Origin: Closterium sp. Naga37s-1
Taxonomy: Eukaryota; Streptophyta; Zygnematophyceae; Desmidiales; Closteriaceae
Assembly (NCBI GenBank): GCA_947471745.1
Contig: CANJKZ010000979.1
Coordinates: 1 to 64,000, forward strand
Direction of reading: 5' to 3'
DNA: 64,000 nucleotides
Shown piece by piece: positions 63,725 through 64,000 of the stretch; within the stretch, counting starts at the first letter, position 1; each line of letters starts with the position of its first letter. Made by a program: the position numbers and the translations under genes. The notes beneath the pieces were generated by a model that did no database searches, had not been told where the DNA came from, and was given only the letters and a program-made list of their open reading frames with translations.

Positions 63725-64000
63725 TTAGGCCCGTTCTTCCTCCACGTCCGATTCAGGCTCCGTGATGTTGTTGCTCCATAACCCGTCTACTTGGATGTCA
63801 TCGTGTACCTCTACCTCGTGGCTCAGCTGGCTTCTCCGGTGCGCCATCACCAGATGGTCTTTGCTCCCGTCAAGGGCATTGCTGATGCCGCACGTGAGGA
63901 ATGCTTTCTTAATCAGGTCGGCGGGCACGACCTTCCACGCCCGTGAAATCCACTTGAGCACCACCGTCGGGGGTGGTTTTTTTATGTTCTCTGCACCACA
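63725..64000 (-). CDS. Pogo/CENP-B-type transposase, C-terminal end (partial)
   Basis: The minus frame is open from the window edge and ends at 63725. It reads CGAENIKKPPPTVVLKWISR, then AWKVVPADLIKKAFLTCGIS and NALDGSKDHLV, followed by an acidic tail (EPESDVEEERA). W-I-x-x-A-W, K-x-F-x-x-C-G-I-S-N-A-L-D-G is the characteristic end of DDE transposases of the pogo/Tigger type, just after the catalytic domain. The DDE residues and the DNA-binding N-terminus are outside the window. It would cut and move the surrounding element. Confidence 0.8.
   Translation of the reverse strand, partial: CGAENIKKPPPTVVLKWISRAWKVVPADLIKKAFLTCGISNALDGSKDHLVMAHRRSQLSHEVEVHDDIQVDGLWSNNITEPESDVEEERA

Larger units (their letters stand above)
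55851..64000 (-). mobile_element. Pogo-like DNA transposon, interrupted by Copia D, runs off window
   Basis: Left end at 55851: ccgtatcgccccggatataa preceded by TA (55849-55850), followed by several inverted gcgctta / ttataagcgc words to about 55985. Continuing past Copia D, the minus strand at 63725-64000 encodes a pogo/CENP-B-type transposase C-terminus. Without Copia D, the end and the transposase stop codon are about 290 bp apart, as expected for the 3' part of such an element. The right terminus and most of the transposase lie beyond 64000. Confidence 0.7.

Overview
The window looks like a repeat-dense nuclear contig of a eukaryote. It has spliced genes with GT-AG introns, LTR retrotransposons primed by an initiator-Met-tRNA-type site, a tyrosine-recombinase retrotransposon, a pogo-like DNA transposon remnant and many kilobases of mini- and microsatellites. 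The GC-rich Copia families, the secreted CHRD-like proteins and the DIRS/PAT-type element would fit a green alga or streptophyte alga. That placement is inference from general family knowledge; nothing here fixes the species.

Layout. 1-8380: Copia element A on the minus strand (left LTR off the window), with a deleted second Copia element (3647-4518) nested in its integrase. 8381-14471: a TIR-element end, then long low-complexity tracts. 14472-15322 and 22209-23171: two paralogous three-exon genes for small secreted CHRD-like proteins, both minus strand, separated by a YR (PAT/Ngaro/DIRS-type) retrotransposon at 15683-21512. 24164-26236: Copia B, short, with two LTRs, a 5-bp target duplication and an internal inversion. 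26548-27131: a TIR element. 27370-28344: a tandem array of tRNA-like units. 28776-29145: 74-bp repeats. 30388-36525: a 6-kb array of a 16-bp unit that is open in all six frames. 38127-40945: a candidate minus-strand gene made of 21 tandem 37-nt mini-exons, each with its own 70-nt intron, plus distinct first and last exons. 41095-44235: four more tandem arrays. 44873-50104: Copia C, a different family with 534-bp LTRs; a solo LTR of the same lineage sits at 53390-53948. 52284-52862: a possible three-exon small gene. 55851 to the window end: a pogo-like DNA transposon interrupted by Copia D (56080-63658); its transposase C-terminus is at 63725-64000.

Most of the DNA is transposons and satellite arrays. 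The best-supported host genes are the two CHRD-like paralogues. The mini-exon array gene is the most unusual candidate: all 21 internal exons join in frame on paper, and its last intron is unrelated in sequence to the array introns but has its own consensus signals. Copia A, C and D carry frameshifts or stops and are probably not autonomous. The YR element keeps intact RT, RNase H and recombinase but has a frameshifted gag.
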